In this document: piece after piece, positions 61,535 through 64,000 of the stretch
How the letters are laid out: the number at the start of each line of letters is the position of its first letter
How positions within the stretch are numbered: position 1 is the first letter of the stretch
Source of the DNA: a bacterium
GTDB lineage: Bacteria; Margulisbacteria; Marinamargulisbacteria; SXXA01
Direction of reading: 5' to 3'
Assembly: GCA_947465765.1 (NCBI GenBank)
Contig: CANIAP010000002.1
Location: forward strand, 62,001-126,000
Length of the DNA stretch: 64,000 bases
Notes under the pieces: model-generated
Database searches by the model: none
What the model saw: only the letters and a program-made list of their open reading frames with translations
What the model was told of the DNA's origin: nothing
Made by a program: the position numbers and the translations under genes

Positions 61535-61608
61535 GCTTAAGGGGAGGACTGAAAATACTGTGGTCGAGCTAAGGGGGGAACTCTTACCACTATTTTCAGT
61601 CCTTAAGC
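61535..61608 (+). repeat. 22-bp imperfect inverted repeat, possible RNA hairpin
   Basis: The core GGACTGAAAATA (61546-61557) pairs perfectly with TATTTTCAGTCC (61591-61602). GTGG/CCAC extends it inward past a 2-base bulge, and GCTTAA/TTAAGC outward past a 5-base bulge. The 10-mer ACTGAAAATA also occurs at 61515-61524, giving a degenerate 33-base direct repeat (61515-61547 and 61548-61580). No T-run follows. Confidence 0.65.
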
Positions 61609-61713
61609 GGCTTTGGCGACAAGACATCGCCAGGTCGGCAATAATGCAGCAACAAATGATAAAAATCAATAGGGGTGTGTTGGTTTATTTAGGCGTGGGG
61701 GCGTCACAAATTC

Positions 61714-61722
61714 TGATATACT
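61714..61722 (+). promoter_or_regulatory. extended -10 promoter candidate close to the PI3/4K-like gene
   Basis: TGATATACT fits the TGnTATAAT extended -10 form with one mismatch. No good -35 is present. It would give a leader of about 55 bases without the long hairpin. Confidence 0.35.
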
Positions 61723-61784
61723 GCGGCGGTTATGACGATTTGCCTGTCGATCCTAAAGTGGATGTTATGTAATGGGGTTGTTTG

Positions 61785-63095
61785 ATGACCTCTAATCAGG
61801 TGATTCGGCTTCAACACGTAATAACTGGGGCAAGCAATCTGGATCAAATCGTGGATGACGTGGCGCGGACGGTGGCGTTGTTTCGTGCCCAAGCGTTTCC
61901 TTCTGGGTTTGGGTTTGATGCGTTTGAAATCGATGATGTGATTAACTATTTCTGTTCGGAAGATCATTACAATTTGTCGCTTCGGAAAGTCCGTGGACAG
62001 GGTGTTTTGTACGGCACGATTCATGCATCCCTTCGCCGGCAGTTTTTTAATGACTTACCGTTACAAGCAAGAATTGATGTCGTGTTGCCGAAATTGCGTC
62101 ATTTTAATATCGATGTCCATCTTCGTGATTTTGTTGGGATGCGGAGTCGTGTACCAATTCTGGATGTCGAGGATATTGGGATGGGTCACAGTGTGTATCG
62201 GTTATCTACTGCGCACGGCGAAGTGGTGGTTAAACAAGAAGATGTGCCAAATCAGCAATTTTATATGGAGTTTCAGCGCGCACTAGGCTACCCCTGGTTT
62301 CGCTCTCAACACTATGTCGGAAAACGGACCTGGGAATTAACAGATTATTTAGGGCCGACGAATCTGAATGATGTTTTGGTGAATAATGGGGTGAGTGATT
62401 GGGATGGATTGATTGATCAGTTGGCCCGCCATGCGGCGATGGGCGATGTTTTGGGTCGAGAAGATCGGCATTTCGAAAATTACGTAGTTCGGGGAAATTC
62501 AATTCTGCCGGTGGACACCTCGATGTTGTTTGGGGATGGGAATGAGCAGTGGAGTGAGCGGTACATCGCGGGGGGATTATACGAAATTTGTGTATTGTCT
62601 CAATTTGTAGAGGATGAGGGGCTCTTTTCGCATTATTTTTCTCGGTTTCAATTCAGCTATATGGCCCAATGTCGGATGCTGACCCAATCAACGAACGCCA
62701 TTTTGAGATTGATTGCAGAATTTTTTGATGAAGATCGTGATTTATCCTATCGGTGTAGTTACGTTCGTCAGCGATTGGAAAATAAAGACTATCCGATTCT
62801 TCAGTTCCATCGGTACCGAAGTGGGATGGAAGAAATGATGCGTCGGCGGGTAATCCGAATGGCGATTCAGCGGATGGTCCTGGCTGAGCCGGAAGTACTG
62901 GATCGGTCGCCTATTCTAAAAATGTACTATTTGGCGGATCAAGGTCGAGTGTCGACGTTGTTTTTACTTGAATTACACCGTCAGCAAGTTGAAGACGCTT
63001 TGGAAACGAATGGGATTATTTTGGTGCAGGACCGAGTCGAAATGGAAAGCCTTGCCCGGCGCGTGACGCAGTTAGACTGGGGAAAATTTTCGTAG
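61785..63095 (+). CDS. kinase-like protein with PI3/PI4-kinase-type active site, function unknown
   Basis: The 436 residues have an N-terminal region of about 125 residues, then a kinase-like core. HGEVVVKQED supplies the nucleotide-binding Lys K150, WELTDYLGP resembles the hinge, LGREDRHFEN gives D227, H229 and N232 (the D-x-H-x-x-N loop of PI3/PI4 kinases), and ILPVDTSMLFG gives metal ligand D244. A similar D-x-H-x-x-N motif also occurs in the dehydratase part of LanM enzymes and in HipA-type kinases, so family placement is open. The 170-residue C-terminal part is helical and unknown. I start at ATG 61785; a TTG lies one codon upstream. Confidence 0.75.
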   Translation: MTSNQVIRLQHVITGASNLDQIVDDVARTVALFRAQAFPSGFGFDAFEIDDVINYFCSEDHYNLSLRKVRGQGVLYGTIHASLRRQFFNDLPLQARIDVVLPKLRHFNIDVHLRDFVGMRSRVPILDVEDIGMGHSVYRLSTAHGEVVVKQEDVPNQQFYMEFQRALGYPWFRSQHYVGKRTWELTDYLGPTNLNDVLVNNGVSDWDGLIDQLARHAAMGDVLGREDRHFENYVVRGNSILPVDTSMLFGDGNEQWSERYIAGGLYEICVLSQFVEDEGLFSHYFSRFQFSYMAQCRMLTQSTNAILRLIAEFFDEDRDLSYRCSYVRQRLENKDYPILQFHRYRSGMEEMMRRRVIRMAIQRMVLAEPEVLDRSPILKMYYLADQGRVSTLFLLELHRQQVEDALETNGIILVQDRVEMESLARRVTQLDWGKFS

Positions 63096-63308
63096 ATTAA
63101 GTTTGCGGTTGGGGCGCAATTTAATCCTCTGATTCCGCCGTCTAATATACCGATTATTGCGGTGCTTCCGATAGTTCGAATTCGGGTATCCGAAAAGATG
63201 GACTCAATCGTTGAGACACTGCCTCCTTTTGTTCGATCAACGACGGATCCCAGGGAATTGGGGGAACTCCATCTCTCACTACAATTGAGAAATTACCTCA
63301 GCCATTAA
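63096..63308 (+). other. open frame continuing in phase after the stop of the kinase-like gene
   Basis: After TAG 63093-63095 the same frame stays open for 70 codons to TAA 63306-63308. The hypothetical product has a protein-like composition (IPIIAVLPIVRIRVSEKMDS, then RELGELHLSLQLRNYL). It overlaps the 3' end of lpxC on the other strand. It may be a former C-terminal part of the kinase-like protein cut off by a stop codon, a small separate gene, or chance. TAG serves as a normal stop for several genes here, so recoding is unlikely. Confidence 0.35.
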
Positions 63309-64000
63309 CCGATTTAATGAGTGACCCGACCGAATTCCAATAAAGTGACCTTGTAAAAACGTGCCGGTAAGGCTGAGATCCCCGATTAAATCGAGTAGTT
63401 TGTGGCGAACCAATTCATCTGGGAATCGAAGTGTTGATAGATAGTCACTGTCCCCGATGACCACTGCATTATCCAATGTTCCGCCTTTACCGAGTCCTGC
63501 GGCAATTAATTGATCAATTTCGGATTTGAATCCGTAGGTGCGTGCGGGTGCCACATCTTGTATAAATGAGGCGTGGTCATAGTCCCAGGTGACGGATTGT
63601 GTTCCAATAAAATTGTCGTATTCGACAATCATGGAGAAACGAAGGCCCGAATCAGGAAGTGCGAGTACGCTTGCCCCATTCTCAGATCGTATGAGGGGTT
63701 TCAAAATTGCGGTAGAGGTCCATGGGGTATCCGATTTTAGGATGCCGACCGCGGAGATCGCATCGGTAAATGGCAATGCGCTGCCGTCTAAAATTGGAAC
63801 TTCCGGGGAGGTTAATGTGATGGTTGCATCGGATACCCCGAGCCCAAAAAGGGCGGCGAGAAGATGTTCTGGCGTGAGAATCCGATATCCGTTTTTCTGG
63901 ATAAGCGTCGCCCTCGCCTGTGGTACGACGTACTTTGCTTGAGCGGGTACATTGCCCATCGAGCCATCCGATCCCGGAGTAAAAAATGCGATGCCGGACC
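63279..64000 (-). CDS. lpxC: UDP-3-O-acyl-N-acetylglucosamine deacetylase (5' part outside window)
   Basis: The visible 240 residues cover most of LpxC. Zinc ligands and catalytic residues are seen in PEHLLAALFGLG, RHKLLDLIGDLSL and SGHSLN, with PILDGSALPF and GLGKGGTLDNAVV. LpxC performs the committed step of lipid A synthesis, so the cell should have an LPS-type outer membrane. An ATG at 63957-63959 is internal: the frame continues upstream with LpxC-like residues (SGIAFFTPGSDGS) to the window edge, so the true start lies beyond 64000. Confidence 0.94.
   Translation of the reverse strand, partial: SGIAFFTPGSDGSMGNVPAQAKYVVPQARATLIQKNGYRILTPEHLLAALFGLGVSDATITLTSPEVPILDGSALPFTDAISAVGILKSDTPWTSTAILKPLIRSENGASVLALPDSGLRFSMIVEYDNFIGTQSVTWDYDHASFIQDVAPARTYGFKSEIDQLIAAGLGKGGTLDNAVVIGDSDYLSTLRFPDELVRHKLLDLIGDLSLTGTFLQGHFIGIRSGHSLNRLMAEVISQL

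Larger units (their letters stand above)
61480..61784 (+). other. structured leader or intergenic region upstream of the PI3/4K-like gene
   Basis: This 305-base gap between divergent genes holds a promoter candidate (61489-61516), a 22-bp imperfect hairpin (61535-61608), a second small hairpin (TGGCGA/TCGCCA, 61614-61632) and an extended -10 (61714-61722). A 97-codon frame crosses it, but its codons lie across the hairpin arms and I do not accept it as a gene. Confidence 0.55.

Noticed and set aside
61632-61655. Stretch partly like the SRP RNA domain IV loop (AGGTC...GCAGCA)
   Set aside because: About a quarter of positions differ, the tetraloop stem does not pair well and the flanking arms needed for SRP RNA are absent.
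61479-61772. 97-codon open frame between pdxA operon and the kinase-like gene
   Set aside because: It runs across the bulged inverted repeat and the degenerate direct repeat, has no ribosome site and shows no family pattern. The frame is better explained by the RNA/DNA structure.
63093-63095. TAG recoded as an amino acid in this organism
   Set aside because: Several other genes end normally at TAG directly before the next feature, for example at 844-846, 1812-1814 and 4838-4840.
1-64000. Insertion sequences, prophage or CRISPR arrays
   Set aside because: No transposase, integrase or Cas-like protein and no regularly spaced repeat array was seen on either strand.

Overview
The window comes from a diderm (outer-membrane) bacterium of moderate GC. 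The diderm assignment rests on lpxC, a YceI-type periplasmic protein, an envC-like factor, a beta-barrel protein and a flagellar export apparatus. Genes are packed tightly, often with 4- or 8-base overlaps, and GTG and TTG starts are common. Single-copy housekeeping genes (uvrC, rimO, lysS, secDF, accDA, ftsK, ftsH, rsmI, rsmA, lpxC) show this is chromosome. I see no transposase, prophage or CRISPR array. I cannot place the phylum from sequence reading alone; gene order does not match a model organism.

Layout. Bases 1-2.7 kb hold the tail of an unknown gene, a YceI protein, an unknown exported protein and a cation-diffusion transporter. Bases 2.8-9.1 kb form a plus-strand run rpsF, ssb, second ssb, rpsR, rplI, uvrC, envC-like, rimO. 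Bases 9.1-14.1 kb are a minus-strand phosphate operon pstC-pstA-pstB-sensor kinase-phoU behind a tRNA-Thr, without pstS or phoB. Bases 14.2-18.7 kb are a partner-switching module: an unknown protein, a lone receiver, a 1049-residue GAF/PAS/PP2C/kinase protein and a STAS antagonist. Next come lysS, secD and secF; the minus-strand pair accD-accA; rpsT, a DUF192 protein and ftsK; and a minus-strand B12-type ABC importer with a DJ-1 protein, gcvT and a second tRNA-Thr. ftsH, tRNA-Pro, rsmI, tatD, a PilC/GspF protein and a pseudopilin follow.

Bases 37.5-54.7 kb are the most distinctive part, all on the minus strand. Transcription starts with a CofG-like radical SAM gene and continues through a FliK-like protein, an unknown, FliM with a very acidic tail, a ParA ATPase, FliN, FliO, FliP, an exported unknown, FliQ, FliR, FlhB, FlhA, an 87-residue unknown and a short FliA-type sigma factor. 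Signature residues in FliP, FliQ, FliN and FlhA are of the flagellar type rather than the non-flagellar type III secretion type. After a 296-base gap that carries an interleaved pair of 9-bp complementary segments (an H-type pseudoknot candidate) come a 180-residue protein, a 560-residue unknown, a membrane histidine kinase and a response regulator with an unrecognised output domain.

Bases 54.8-64 kb carry tsaB, a fusion of an outer-membrane beta-barrel with the SppA protease, a class III aminotransferase, the rsmA/pdxA operon, a protein with a PI3/PI4-kinase-like active site behind a strongly structured leader, and the 3' part of lpxC.

How parts may fit together: the STAS/kinase/phosphatase module has no sigma factor beside it, and the only sigma factor in the window ends the flagellar operon. 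A regulatory link between the two is possible but is inference. The best candidates for undescribed biology are the barrel-SppA fusion, the PI3/4K-like protein and its leader, the pseudoknot leader, and the unusual members of the flagellar operon.
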